From a candidate division Hyd24-12 bacterium UBA6080 (GTDB lineage Bacteria; Fermentibacterota; Fermentibacteria; Fermentibacterales; JCC-6): a DNA stretch of 64,000 nt. The first letter of the stretch is position 1; every line of letters starts with the position of its first letter. Below, one piece after another: positions 55,514-64,000 of the stretch. Below the pieces are notes generated by a model. The model saw only the letters and a list, made by a program, of their open reading frames with translations, made no database searches and was not told where the DNA came from. The translations under genes were made by a program, and so were the position numbers. The stretch spans positions 1 through 64,000 of the forward strand of contig DIXM01000009.1 of the NCBI GenBank assembly GCA_002436025.1, written 5' to 3'.

Positions 55514-58500
55514 GTCTCTCCAACGTCTCGGTCCGCCGGCGCATAACCTTCTTGATGCTGTTCATCTTCATGCTGGGTATCGGCTTATTCGGCCTCACCC
55601 AGCTGGGCATCGACCTTTACCCAAAGGTCCAGTTCCCCATGATCATCGTGATGAGCTCCATGACGGGTGCCGGCCCCGAGGAGATGGAGAACCTCGTCAC
55701 CCGGACGCTGGAAGAGGCCGCCTCCCGTGTGGCCAGCGTGAAAAAGATAACTTCCACCTCTTCCAACGGGATCAGTGTGATAATGGCCGAGTTTGAGTGG
55801 GGTCACGACCTCAACCAGGCCGAGACCGACATCAGAAGACAGCTCGACCTTTACGAAGACCTTCTTCCCGAGGATGCCTCGGACCCCCTGGTACTGGCGC
55901 TCGATCCCAGCCTTCAGCCCATCATGTTCATCGGCTTCTCCAGCCCGCTTCTTGACGATTTTGCCCTCAGAAGCCTTCTTGAGGGCGAGATCGAGCCCAG
56001 GCTCGCAAGGCAGCCCGGCGTCGGCTCGGTAAGCACGCTCGGCGGCCAGGTCAGGGAGATCCAGGTAAATGTTGATCCCGCAAGGCTACAGTCCGCAGGG
56101 ATCTCCCTGGGGCAGGTAACGGGAGCCATCGCCCAGGCCAGGAACGACATGCCTGCCGGCGAGCTGGAAAGTGGCGGGTTGAACATCAGCGTCAGGGTGG
56201 AATCGAGCATCGCAGGTCTGGCAGAACTTTCGCAGCTGGTAGTTGGCGGAGGGATGCACGGCCCCGTGCTGCTCCGCGATGTTGCCGACGTGATCGACGG
56301 CGAGCAGGAGGTCACCCAGTACATAAGGATGGATGGCCAGCCCTCGCTGTTCGGCATCGTGCAGCGAAGAAGCGACGCCAACACCGTGAACGTGTGCAAC
56401 GGTATCCGTGCAGAGCTCGAAGCCGTTGAGAGGGAGTACGCCGGGCAGGTGGTTCCCTACATCATGTGGGACCAGTCCGACTTCATTCAGCAGTCAATCT
56501 CCAACCTGGCGGACACCGCCGTTCAGGCATCCATATTGACGTTCCTTGTCCTCCTTTTCTTCCTCAGGTCACCCAAGGGGTCCCTTATTGCGGGGGCTGC
56601 GATACCCGTATCGATAATCACCACATTCGCCGTGATGCACTTCTCCAACGTTGACCTGAACATGATCTCCCTCGCGGGGCTTGCCCTCGCTGTGGGAATG
56701 CTGGTGGACAACTCGATCGTTGTCCTTGAGAGCATCTACAGGTACAGGACAATGGGAGAGAGTGCCTGCTCGGCAGCATGCAAGGGGTCTGAGGAGGTTG
56801 GAATGGCGATCACCGCCTCAACACTGACGACCCTGGCGGTTTTCGTGCCGATACTTTTCGTGCCGGGGCTGGCGGGCCAGATGTTCAAGGAGATGGTCCT
56901 CACCATCGTCTTCAGCCTTACCGTATCACTCTTCGTGGCCCTGAGCCTGGTTCCACTTCTCAGTTCCTTCTCTGAACGTCTGGTTCCCACCCACAAGCAG
57001 GGGAGCCTCGGTGACAGGATCAGAAGGATAACCGAGAGATGGGAGGAAGGTTACCACAAACTTTCTGTCCGCATGGTACAGAAGCGGAAGCTCGTGATAC
57101 TTTCCACGCTGGGTCTCCTTGTGGCCTGCCTGGCCATGTTCCCCCTTCTCAAGACCGAGTTCATCCCCGACAACGACAACGGTTTCATAAGCATCGACAT
57201 GAACGCGGCAATAGGTACCGGGCTCGAGGAAACCGACGCGATGATAAGGGCGCTTGAAGACACCCTTCCCAAACTTTTCGAAGAGGGCGACCTCATCACC
57301 TGGTACGCCCAGGTCGGACAGGAACAGGGGATCGGGGCGGTTTTCGGGGGTTCTTCCGGCAGCTGGTCCGGCGAGATGATGTTCAGGATGGTTCCCGTGA
57401 GCGAGAGAAGCCTGTCCCTTGAAGAGTACGAGGAAAGGGTCAGGGCGGTCCTCGATGAAGTTCCCGGGCTAACCTACGACATCTCCGGCGGGAACTTCAT
57501 GGGGGGCAGCCCCATCGAGGTCAAGGTCTACTCCGACGACCTCGACCAGCTCGTTACCGAGGGGGAAAGGATCCGCGAGGCCATCCAGGGCATCGAGGGG
57601 GTAAGGGACGTGACCACATCCATGGACGACATGCTGCCCGAGCTCTCGTTCCGCCCCGACTACAACGCCATGGTCCTCTACGGCCTCAGCCCTTCCTTCA
57701 TCGCCTCGGAGATGAGCACCGGCCTCAGGGGAACCAACGCCGGGGTTTTCAGGGAGGGGGGGGAGGAGTACGACATAGTCGTCCGGTACCCTGAATACCT
57801 CAAGGATTCTCGGGAAGACCTCGACTACCTCCCCGTGGCGGGGATGCCCGCCGCCGGCCTCGGAACCTTCACCGAGCGAATGGTATCAACGAGCATCCAG
57901 CGTACGAACCAGCAGAGGTCGATCACCATCAACTGCGACGTTGCAGGAAGAAGCCTGGGCCAAGTTTCGGCCGATGTACGCAGGGTGGTGGATCAGGCCA
58001 ACATTAACAACCTCAGGATCGAATACGGCGGAGAGATGAAGGACCAGCAGGAGACTTTCCTCTACCTCGGCATAGCCATCATCGTAGCCGCGTTCCTTGT
58101 TTACATGGTCATGGCAAGCCAGTTCGAGTCACTTCTTGAACCGTTCATCATCATATTCACGGTTCCAATGGCGGTCATCGGTGTCGTGCTGGGCCTTCTG
58201 ATAACGGGCACGCCCCTTTCCGTCATGGCCCTCATCGGCATGCTGATGCTCGCGGGCATCGTGGTGAACAACGGCATAGTTCTGGTGGACTACGCCAACC
58301 AGCTCCTCAGAAAGGGGGCTGCGACCATCGAGGAAGCTGTCACCGAAGCGGCGCGTGTGAGAATGAGGCCCATCCTGATGACTGCCCTCACAACGATACT
58401 GGCCATGCTTCCCCTTGCGCTGGGCATAGGGGAAGGCGCCGAATCATGGGCGCCCATGGCGGTCACGGTGATCTTCGGCATGGTGGCGGCAACAGCGCTC

Positions 58501-58587
58501 ACGCTCCTCGTCGAGCCCTGCATCTATGTTGTCTTCGGAACCAGGCTGGCAAAAAAGGCGAAGAGGGAGTGTGACATTACGGCGTGA
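55510..58587 (+). CDS. RND-family efflux pump
   Basis: 1025 residues, 12 membrane helices with two large periplasmic loops. The TM4 proton-relay motif is LALAVGMLVDNSIVVLESIY (a single D in the usual D-D place, with N following), and TM10-12 has MLMLAGIVVNNGIVLVDYAN. FIPDNDNGFISIDMNAAIGT opens the second half. It pumps drugs, bile-like acids or other amphiphiles with the MFP and TolC partners. Homologues (MdtB/AcrB class) are 1020-1050 residues, so it is full length. Substrate cannot be predicted. Confidence 0.95.
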   Translation: MSLSNVSVRRRITFLMLFIFMLGIGLFGLTQLGIDLYPKVQFPMIIVMSSMTGAGPEEMENLVTRTLEEAASRVASVKKITSTSSNGISVIMAEFEWGHDLNQAETDIRRQLDLYEDLLPEDASDPLVLALDPSLQPIMFIGFSSPLLDDFALRSLLEGEIEPRLARQPGVGSVSTLGGQVREIQVNVDPARLQSAGISLGQVTGAIAQARNDMPAGELESGGLNISVRVESSIAGLAELSQLVVGGGMHGPVLLRDVADVIDGEQEVTQYIRMDGQPSLFGIVQRRSDANTVNVCNGIRAELEAVEREYAGQVVPYIMWDQSDFIQQSISNLADTAVQASILTFLVLLFFLRSPKGSLIAGAAIPVSIITTFAVMHFSNVDLNMISLAGLALAVGMLVDNSIVVLESIYRYRTMGESACSAACKGSEEVGMAITASTLTTLAVFVPILFVPGLAGQMFKEMVLTIVFSLTVSLFVALSLVPLLSSFSERLVPTHKQGSLGDRIRRITERWEEGYHKLSVRMVQKRKLVILSTLGLLVACLAMFPLLKTEFIPDNDNGFISIDMNAAIGTGLEETDAMIRALEDTLPKLFEEGDLITWYAQVGQEQGIGAVFGGSSGSWSGEMMFRMVPVSERSLSLEEYEERVRAVLDEVPGLTYDISGGNFMGGSPIEVKVYSDDLDQLVTEGERIREAIQGIEGVRDVTTSMDDMLPELSFRPDYNAMVLYGLSPSFIASEMSTGLRGTNAGVFREGGEEYDIVVRYPEYLKDSREDLDYLPVAGMPAAGLGTFTERMVSTSIQRTNQQRSITINCDVAGRSLGQVSADVRRVVDQANINNLRIEYGGEMKDQQETFLYLGIAIIVAAFLVYMVMASQFESLLEPFIIIFTVPMAVIGVVLGLLITGTPLSVMALIGMLMLAGIVVNNGIVLVDYANQLLRKGAATIEEAVTEAARVRMRPILMTALTTILAMLPLALGIGEGAESWAPMAVTVIFGMVAATALTLLVEPCIYVVFGTRLAKKAKRECDITA

Positions 58588-58692
58588 GGTTCTGAACCTC
58601 GACAACGGGCACTCTCCGGTATGCGCGGGTTGCGGCGGGTATGACGCCGCGGCCCGCCGTGCTTTAGATTCGACGGGGAAAGGGGGCAGCCG

Positions 58693-60408
58693 GTGAATCC
58701 TCTCGAATACTACGCAAGGTTCATGGACGACACGGCGCTGGCCGTTTTCGACCGCCGCCTCAAGCTTGTGGACGCCAATCAGGCCTTTGCCACAGCCTTT
58801 GGTGAAGGCTCCGATCTCTCGCTGGACAGGGTCCTGGCGGGCATGGAGCAGTCCGAGGGGGTTCTTCCCTCACTGCTCTACGAGCTTGAGCTGCAGGGCC
58901 GGACCTCCCCGGTCAGTCTTGCCCTTAACACCGACAAATACAGGTTCCTTTTCAAGGTATCGCTGTTCCGGCTCGGGGAGTCCGACGGAGACATGGTTCT
59001 GGCGAGCTTCAGGGATGAGACCGAGAAGGGGTTCATGGAACAGACCCTTCGCGACAGGAACCTCTCCCTTGTGACGATCTCCCCGGGTATTCCCGTTGGC
59101 TTCTTCAGGGCGGCCCGGTCCGGCAACATCATCTCCGTGAACAGACCCCTGGTGGAAATGCTTGGTTACGAGAACGAGTACGAGCTTTTCAACGCCCGCA
59201 TCGAGGATACATGGGTGGACCCATCGGACCGGGAACGGATGCTCCAGAACCTCATGGACAACGACACCGTCTCCGGGATGGAAGCCCTGTGGATGCGGCG
59301 GGACAAGGGCAGACTGTGGGTTTCCATAAGCGCCTACGGTGTTTCGGGTGAATCCGGTGAAACCCTTGTCTTCGATGCCGTGATCCTCGACATAACGAAG
59401 AGGAAGGAAGCCGAGGACGAACTCAGGAGTTACCGCAACCGGCTCCAGGAGATGGTTGACGAGAAGACAGGCGAACTTACCAGGGCCAACGACATGCTTG
59501 TTCTCGAGGTGGCGGAGCGGCAGAAAGCCGAGACCGTTCAGTCCGTCCTCCACGCGATCACCGACGCAGCGGTGACCGCTCAGTCGCTTTTCGGCCTTCT
59601 GGAAGAGATACATGCCCAGATGTCGAGGCTTTTCTACACACCCAACCTCTATTTCGCGTTCTACGATCCGGCGGACAACTCCTACTCCTTCCCCTACGCC
59701 ATCGACCAGCAGGACGGAGCGGTTGGCCTCACCATTCCGGGCTACATGGAGGGGACGCTCACCGACCTTGTCCGGACCACGGGCGAACCCCGTCTTGTGG
59801 ACAGGGCCTCGTTCACCGAGCTTCTGGCTCAGGGAAGTATCAGGGAGGTGGGATCGCCATCCGAGCAGTGGATCGGCGTTCCCCTCAGAGACTCCTCGGG
59901 GGTCTGGGGTGTGCTGGCCACACAGAGCTACGAGATGGTCAACGCATATTCACGCGATGACCTCGTGCTGTTCGCCAGGATCGCCGAGCACGTGGCCCTG
60001 GCCATAAGCAGACACAGGACCGAGCAGGAACTCCGCAGGAACGGAGCCCTTTTCCGTGCGGTCCTCGAGGCTGAGAACCGCGGGATAATAGTCACCGATT
60101 CAGACGGAATGGTCGTGTACATAAACCCCGTGCTCTCCCGCGAGATGGAGATCCCCCCCGAGCATGTCAGGGGACGGGAACTCTCGAACATCCTCCACGC
60201 GGAAGACCAGCTTCCCCTGGCGGAAGCCGTTGAGAACTGGAAAAGGGGGGGGGCCAGACCAGCTCTGCTTAGGATCCTTTCGGGGGCCTGCACCGTCAGC
60301 GCCCAGCCGCTGCGTGATTCCACGGGCCGGCTTCTCGGGATGATAGCCATCGAGGATAGTATCGAGGAGATCCATCCCCGGGACCTCACCGAGCCTTCGG
60401 AACCCTGA
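58693..60408 (+). CDS. PAS-PAS-GAF-PAS sensor protein without output domain
   Basis: 571 residues from GTG 58693. First PAS at about 1-110 (VFDRRLKLVDANQAFATAFG), second at about 125-240 (GFFRAARSGNIISVNRPLVE, ending in the DITKRKEAEDELRSY linker), a coiled coil to 280 (MVDEKTGELTRANDMLVLEV), a GAF domain at about 290-450 (LYFAFYDPADNSYSFPYAID) and a third PAS at about 455-560 (GIIVTDSDGMVVYINPVLSR). Such chains usually end in a histidine kinase or GGDEF domain, but here the protein stops after the third PAS. There is no frameshift partner downstream: the convergent gene starts 11 bases later. It may signal through a separate kinase. Confidence 0.85.
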   Translation: MNPLEYYARFMDDTALAVFDRRLKLVDANQAFATAFGEGSDLSLDRVLAGMEQSEGVLPSLLYELELQGRTSPVSLALNTDKYRFLFKVSLFRLGESDGDMVLASFRDETEKGFMEQTLRDRNLSLVTISPGIPVGFFRAARSGNIISVNRPLVEMLGYENEYELFNARIEDTWVDPSDRERMLQNLMDNDTVSGMEALWMRRDKGRLWVSISAYGVSGESGETLVFDAVILDITKRKEAEDELRSYRNRLQEMVDEKTGELTRANDMLVLEVAERQKAETVQSVLHAITDAAVTAQSLFGLLEEIHAQMSRLFYTPNLYFAFYDPADNSYSFPYAIDQQDGAVGLTIPGYMEGTLTDLVRTTGEPRLVDRASFTELLAQGSIREVGSPSEQWIGVPLRDSSGVWGVLATQSYEMVNAYSRDDLVLFARIAEHVALAISRHRTEQELRRNGALFRAVLEAENRGIIVTDSDGMVVYINPVLSREMEIPPEHVRGRELSNILHAEDQLPLAEAVENWKRGGARPALLRILSGACTVSAQPLRDSTGRLLGMIAIEDSIEEIHPRDLTEPSEP

Positions 60409-60419
60409 GGGGTTCGGGG

Positions 60420-62603
60420 TCAGCGCAGGAGCACCACCCTCGAAACGGCTGTCTCGCTCGCAGTAAAAGCCTTAACCAGGTAGACACCCGCAGGAGTGCT
60501 CTCGTCGGGCGTCCAGACAACGCTCCCCCCGAAACCGTCCAGGGTTGCGGAAAGCCTGCCCGCTGTGTCGTAAACCCTCACTGTTACGGGTCCGCTGCCT
60601 GAACCGATAACGGAAAGGGTGACCGGACCCCTTGCGGGGTTTGGCCTGGCGCTTACTGAAAGAAGGGCGGGTGAAGGTCCGGCGATGCCCAGCTGGTCTT
60701 CCGTGAGTTCAACCACGCCGAAACCCCGAAGACCGGCGAAAAGCTGCCCCGGTGTGTCGCCGTAGGCGATGTCCCACACACACCGGTTCTCGATGCCGGT
60801 GTTCAGAAGCTGCCATGTGTCGCCCAGGTCGGGGCTCCATCTCACACCCGTGCTGCCTGTCCCGTTGAAGACGTTGTCGTCCTGCTCCCCAAGCACAGCC
60901 CATGACATTCCAGAAGACCCGGGGCACTGCTCCCAGGTCGCCCCCCTGTCCCACGAACGATGGATGCCGCCGTCGGTGGACAGGTACGCCATGGCATCAT
61001 CACCCCAGCGGGTGGAGAGGCCGGGATGGTAGGAACCTGGAACGGGAGCCGCGTTGAAGGTCGCTCCGCCGTCATCGGACCAGTACACGGCCGTGGCGCT
61101 CTGCTGGAAGGAAACAAGTACGCGAAGGCCTCCGCCCTCGAGATCGATCAGTTCCAACGAAGGGTACAGGGCGAAGGGAAGGCCTGAGCCAGCGGTCCAG
61201 CTCTGTCCGCCGTCGGTGGTGTAATGCACGCCCGTCGTTGCCGTTCCGGCCCACGCCCGGTCAGGGTCTGCGGGGTCGAACGCCACGCTCGAGACCTGTG
61301 TGCCGGTGAAACCTGCGCCTGCCCAGCTGTCGCCCGAGTCATCCGACCTGTAAACACCTGAGGCGGTCGCGACGTACATCACCGGCCCCTGGTAGTGCAG
61401 GTCGGACCCCGGAGCGATGTCGTAAATGGTCCAGTTCGCAGGGCCGGGGTTTACTATTCCCCAGCTTTCGCCGGCATCGGTGCTTTTCCAGAGACCGTGG
61501 TATTCACCTGCGGCAAATAGAGTCCCCGTAGCGGAAAGGTATGACACCGTGTGAATGTAGGCGTTTCCGATGCCCTGCTGAGACACCTGGTACTGGTTGC
61601 CCGTGAACAGCGTTCTGTAGACGCCGCCGTTGTGACCTGCAAGGTATCCCGCCGAGGATGTGCACCCCGCCTGCCAGTAGGAAGCTGTGATCCCCGAGGT
61701 GTTAAGATACCAGTTCGAGCCTCCGTTGGTACTTTCGTACACCCCGCCGGCCCCGATAACGGGAGCGTAAAGATTCGAGGCGTCGCAAGCCGCCGGGGCG
61801 TAACTTGTTCCCGGAACCACAAGATCCCAGTTGGCTCCGTAGTTGCCGGTCATGTAGAAGCCGTCGCTATGCGTAAGGATGATGGTCTCAGCGTAACCGA
61901 AAGGCGCAACGAGAAGCCCCCACCCGGAGCCGGCAGGTCCCATCGGGCTCCATGAAGCGCCGCCATCGGTGGTTCGGTAGAGAGGTTGGGCCAGGCCGGA
62001 CATGGCCACATACATCGTGTCGGGGTGGTCGGGGTCGCACCCGAAGCCTTTCATGAAGCCTGTGCTCAGGCCGACCTCGTGCCATGTGGCACCGCCGTCG
62101 ACCGAACGCCTTATGCCCGTGTTGGATGAGAGCCCCGCGATGAGAACGTCCGGGTTTGCCTGTGAAACGCCGATCTTGATGACGTAGGCTGAAGGCATGC
62201 CCGGAACCACCGACCAGTTCTCACCGTTGTCGGTCGATACGTAAAGGCCCGTGCGTGTCGCGGCGTAGAATGTTGACGGGGGGGCGGCGCAAACGTCGTT
62301 CACCTGAATGCCGAACATGCTTGTGCCGTTCCAGGTGACCCCACCGTTCGTGCTTCTCCACACACCGCCTGCATCGGGCGTCATGGAGTAGCCGCATGCC
62401 GCCACGACGATGCTGTTGTTGCCCACTGCGGGAACAAGTGCCCTCAGGTTGCCCCCCCATGGACCGCTGCCGGTCCACTCCCCCTGCCCTGCGACGTAAC
62501 CAGGCATTGGAGTTTCGTTGCAGTAGCCGTGAAGGAACTCTTCCCGTGGGAAACCGGTTTCCGTATCCATCAGCCCCAGTATCACCATGATGACAACAAA
62601 CAT
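60420..62603 (-). CDS. Secreted BNR/Ycf48-type repeat protein with sorting domain
   Basis: 727 residues. A hydrophobic N-terminus (MFVVIMVILGLMD) is followed by about ten BNR/Ycf48-like repeats with the S-x-D-x-G-x-x-W core: VWRSTNGGVTWNGTSMFG, VSTDNGENWSVVPGMPSA, VDGGATWHEVGLST, STDAGESWGIVNPG. They build one or two beta-propellers, as in Vps10/sialidase-like proteins; no sialidase catalytic set is visible. The C-terminal sorting domain has VRVYDTAGRLSATLDG and PAGVYLVKAFTAS. I chose ATG 62603 with AAAGGTGG upstream; GTG 62612 is in frame but lacks this spacing. Function unknown. Confidence 0.85.
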   Translation of the reverse strand: MFVVIMVILGLMDTETGFPREEFLHGYCNETPMPGYVAGQGEWTGSGPWGGNLRALVPAVGNNSIVVAACGYSMTPDAGGVWRSTNGGVTWNGTSMFGIQVNDVCAAPPSTFYAATRTGLYVSTDNGENWSVVPGMPSAYVIKIGVSQANPDVLIAGLSSNTGIRRSVDGGATWHEVGLSTGFMKGFGCDPDHPDTMYVAMSGLAQPLYRTTDGGASWSPMGPAGSGWGLLVAPFGYAETIILTHSDGFYMTGNYGANWDLVVPGTSYAPAACDASNLYAPVIGAGGVYESTNGGSNWYLNTSGITASYWQAGCTSSAGYLAGHNGGVYRTLFTGNQYQVSQQGIGNAYIHTVSYLSATGTLFAAGEYHGLWKSTDAGESWGIVNPGPANWTIYDIAPGSDLHYQGPVMYVATASGVYRSDDSGDSWAGAGFTGTQVSSVAFDPADPDRAWAGTATTGVHYTTDGGQSWTAGSGLPFALYPSLELIDLEGGGLRVLVSFQQSATAVYWSDDGGATFNAAPVPGSYHPGLSTRWGDDAMAYLSTDGGIHRSWDRGATWEQCPGSSGMSWAVLGEQDDNVFNGTGSTGVRWSPDLGDTWQLLNTGIENRCVWDIAYGDTPGQLFAGLRGFGVVELTEDQLGIAGPSPALLSVSARPNPARGPVTLSVIGSGSGPVTVRVYDTAGRLSATLDGFGGSVVWTPDESTPAGVYLVKAFTASETAVSRVVLLR

Positions 62604-62830
62604 GATTACCACCTTTCAAAGGCTTGCTAATCCCATAAGATAGATGTCACATAAGTATAAGTTGCACAGGTACTTGTACGCAAGAAGCCCAAGGTGCCTA
62701 TCCCGGGGGCTCTCAATCGGCCACGGTATGAAACCGAAACATCCATGAAAAACAGAAGTGTCAACTCTAATTTTCATGGTAAATGATTCCGGTAATGAGA
62801 ATGGGGAGCCGAAGCTCCCCATTGACGATC

Positions 62831-62904
62831 TGGCTGGCGGGCAGGGATTCGAACCCCAATAGGCGGATCCAGAGTCCGCAGTCCTACCATTGGACGACCC
62901 GCCA
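62831..62904 (-). tRNA. tRNA-Gln (anticodon CTG)
   Basis: On the minus strand TGGCGGG pairs with CCCGCCA; discriminator G and CCA are encoded. The anticodon stem GCGGA/TCCGC holds loop CTCTGGA with anticodon CTG. The T-arm contains GGGGTTCGAATCCC. Length 74 nt. The gap on the left (62604-62830) shows nothing else that I can support. Confidence 0.96.
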
Positions 62905-62915
62905 ACGGAGTCGGA

Positions 62916-62944
62916 ATTATCGCGAAGCCATATATTCCTGTCAA
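62916..62944 (-). promoter_or_regulatory. Near-consensus promoter of tRNA-Gln
   Basis: On the minus strand TTGACA, a 17-base spacer, then GATAAT, ending 11 bases before the tRNA 5' end. This is the best sigma70-type promoter in the window. Confidence 0.85.
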
Positions 62945-62968
62945 GCATTGAAGCAAAGGAGGGCGTAC

Positions 62969-63343
62969 ATGGGTGAAAGAAGTGAAAACAGACGGGGCGG
63001 GCTGATTGTGGCATGGGCCGTTTCAGGGCTCAGCCTCTATCTGACAAGCCTCATCCTGGGTTCGAGGATGGTTTTCGACGGGTTCTGGAGCATCGCGCTG
63101 ACAGCCCTTGCCGTGGGGTTGCTGAACTTTCTGCTGGGACCGCTTCTCTCCCTCATCACCTGTCCCCTCATCATACTGACGCTGGGGCTCGCACGGTTCC
63201 TCGTGAGCGGGTTGATCCTGCTGATGGCATCATGGTGGGTGCCCGCCGGGTTTCACCTGGCAAGTTTCTGGTGGGCCGTGCTTGCGGCGGTGATCGTCGC
63301 TGTTCTTAACGGCGCACTGGAGAGGGTGTTCGGGGTCAGGTAG
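62969..63343 (+). CDS. Phage-holin-family (YvlD-like) small membrane protein
   Basis: 124 residues with four membrane helices: LIVAWAVSGLSLYLTSLILG, FWSIALTALAVGLLNFLLGP, LITCPLIILTLGLARFLVSG and FWWAVLAAVIVAVLNGALER. The G-L-L-N-x-x-x-x-P-x-L motif belongs to the 'phage holin, superfamily IV' group typified by YvlD; these are chromosomal proteins of unknown role, linked to envelope stress in Bacillus. AAAGGAGG precedes ATG 62969; the open frame back to 62783 crosses tRNA-Gln and is not coding. Its end overlaps that of the convergent gene by eight bases. Confidence 0.88.
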   Translation: MGERSENRRGGLIVAWAVSGLSLYLTSLILGSRMVFDGFWSIALTALAVGLLNFLLGPLLSLITCPLIILTLGLARFLVSGLILLMASWWVPAGFHLASFWWAVLAAVIVAVLNGALERVFGVR

Positions 63344-63989
63344 GAACCGGACGCGCTATTCCGACCGGGGTCTGCTGGGTTCCCTGCCCAAGCGGGTTGT
63401 CCGCCAGTATCTCCACAAGGAGCGCGCGATCGATGCTTTTCGGCCAGGCTCCCAGGATGTTGCCCCCCAGATCGTTGATGTCCACAACAGCCGCGCCGCA
63501 GCCGAACCTTTCCGAAAGACGCCTGGCAACTCCGTCAGGGTCGAGGGGGGCCAGACTGACAGCCCTGTTGAAGGGGGGAAGGGTGCCGTTCGTGGGGCCG
63601 TCTATCGAGCGCGCCCGGGGGCCCGCAACCCTGTAGAAGTCCCCCTTCCTGCCCAGAAGTTTTCCCAGAAAGCCCGCCGCTGCCGCGAACAGTATCCTTG
63701 CGGCACCGCACTCGTCGATGGCGCACTGCATCGTTTCGGGAATGCCAAGACCAATGCCGGCAGGGGTCCTTGTGACATGACGGGAGAGGAAGACGGCAAG
63801 TCTGCCGGGTTTCACTTCACCCTTGTCCAGAAGGAAATACCGGCCCTGGCTGGCCCCCACCGCCTTCTCGCTCATGAAGAGGATATCGCCGTCCCCCGCA
63901 GTGAGGTTTGCCTGGGAAAGCCCCAGTGAAACTGCCTCGGTAAGGTCGTCACCCTTGAGGATCAGGCTTGTCTTCACGGGGATCCTCAT
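63336..63989 (-). CDS. CofE-like (F420-0:gamma-glutamyl ligase domain) protein
   Basis: 217 residues. The fold of coenzyme F420-0:glutamate ligase can be recognised: GLSQANLTAGDGDILFMSEK, AVGASQGRYFLL, GIGLGIPETMQCAIDECGAA, KGDFYRVAGPRARSIDG and GCGAAVVDINDLGGNILGAW. In CofE this domain adds gamma-glutamates to F420-0 with GTP. No F420 genes are nearby, and the C-terminal part is short, so this may be one of the many CofE-like proteins with other ligase roles. It reads ATG 63989 at the window edge; 11 bases of upstream remain. Confidence 0.75.
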   Translation of the reverse strand: MRIPVKTSLILKGDDLTEAVSLGLSQANLTAGDGDILFMSEKAVGASQGRYFLLDKGEVKPGRLAVFLSRHVTRTPAGIGLGIPETMQCAIDECGAARILFAAAAGFLGKLLGRKGDFYRVAGPRARSIDGPTNGTLPPFNRAVSLAPLDPDGVARRLSERFGCGAAVVDINDLGGNILGAWPKSIDRALLVEILADNPLGQGTQQTPVGIARPVPT

Positions 63990-64000
63990 CCAGGTTCTTC

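Noticed and set aside
1..64000. CRISPR arrays, rRNA genes, transposases or integrases
   Set aside because: No regularly spaced repeats, rRNA sequence or recombinase or transposase motifs were seen on either strand.

Overview
The window looks like chromosome of an uncultured, probably anaerobic Gram-negative bacterium of the FCB (Fibrobacteres-Chlorobi-Bacteroidetes) superphylum; a Fermentibacteria- or Cloacimonadota-like lineage would fit, but the sequence alone does not settle it. Reasons: at least nine secreted proteins end in a type-IX-secretion-like C-terminal sorting domain; there are many lipoproteins, outer-membrane barrels and TolC/RND parts; and the anaerobe-style genes include polyferredoxins, a 2-hydroxyacyl-CoA dehydratase-type protein, formate-tetrahydrofolate ligase and a tungstate transporter. 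TGA is used as an ordinary stop in many genes, so the code is standard.

0-12.4 kb: a DUF1003 membrane protein, tRNA-Ser(CGA), a cupin, then a tight six-gene operon (1844-6042) encoding four ferredoxin-type proteins that all carry Sec/lipoprotein signals, an outer-membrane barrel and a DsbD/TauE-like membrane protein. Next come an NSS-family Na+ symporter with a duplicated YHS-like insert, a methyltransferase, a sorted secreted protein and a NapH-like membrane Fe-S protein with three four-cysteine modules. Two tandem secreted paralogues (11162-12413, minus strand) each have an in-frame TGA at the same place, giving a C-x-x-U motif, followed in both by a hairpin with an AGGU loop at the same distance. 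They are candidate selenoproteins of an unusual secreted family.

12.5-20.4 kb: tRNA-Asp followed by a tandemly duplicated cassette (large frameshifted secreted protein plus FG-GAP/VCBS protein). Each copy is closed by a fragment of the tRNA-Asp 3' end with its terminator, the mark of tRNA-associated accretion or unequal recombination.

20.4-39.6 kb: accessory region with BrnTA, an orphan HigA-like antitoxin, a RelBE/ParE-like pair, VapBC and HipBA, mixed with a PPOX flavoprotein, an HgdB-like protein, beta-propeller lipoproteins, methyltransferase, phosphatase-like and SUMF1-like proteins, a glucosaminidase, a spermidine-synthase-like membrane protein, a HEFEH metallopeptidase, VCBS and RCC1-repeat secreted proteins, and a PadR/HAAS regulatory pair. 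Palindromic operators are visible before brnT, padR and hipB.

39.6-64 kb: tupABC tungstate uptake with a structured, switch-like leader RNA; SGNH-like protein; propeller lipoprotein plus FadL-like porin; YaiI-type protein; Spy/CpxP-like protein; fhs; a gingipain-type peptidase; a tetR-tolC-MFP-RND efflux operon with an operator over its promoter; a PAS/GAF sensor without output domain; a BNR-repeat secreted protein; tRNA-Gln with a near-consensus promoter; a small membrane protein; and a CofE-like protein at the edge.
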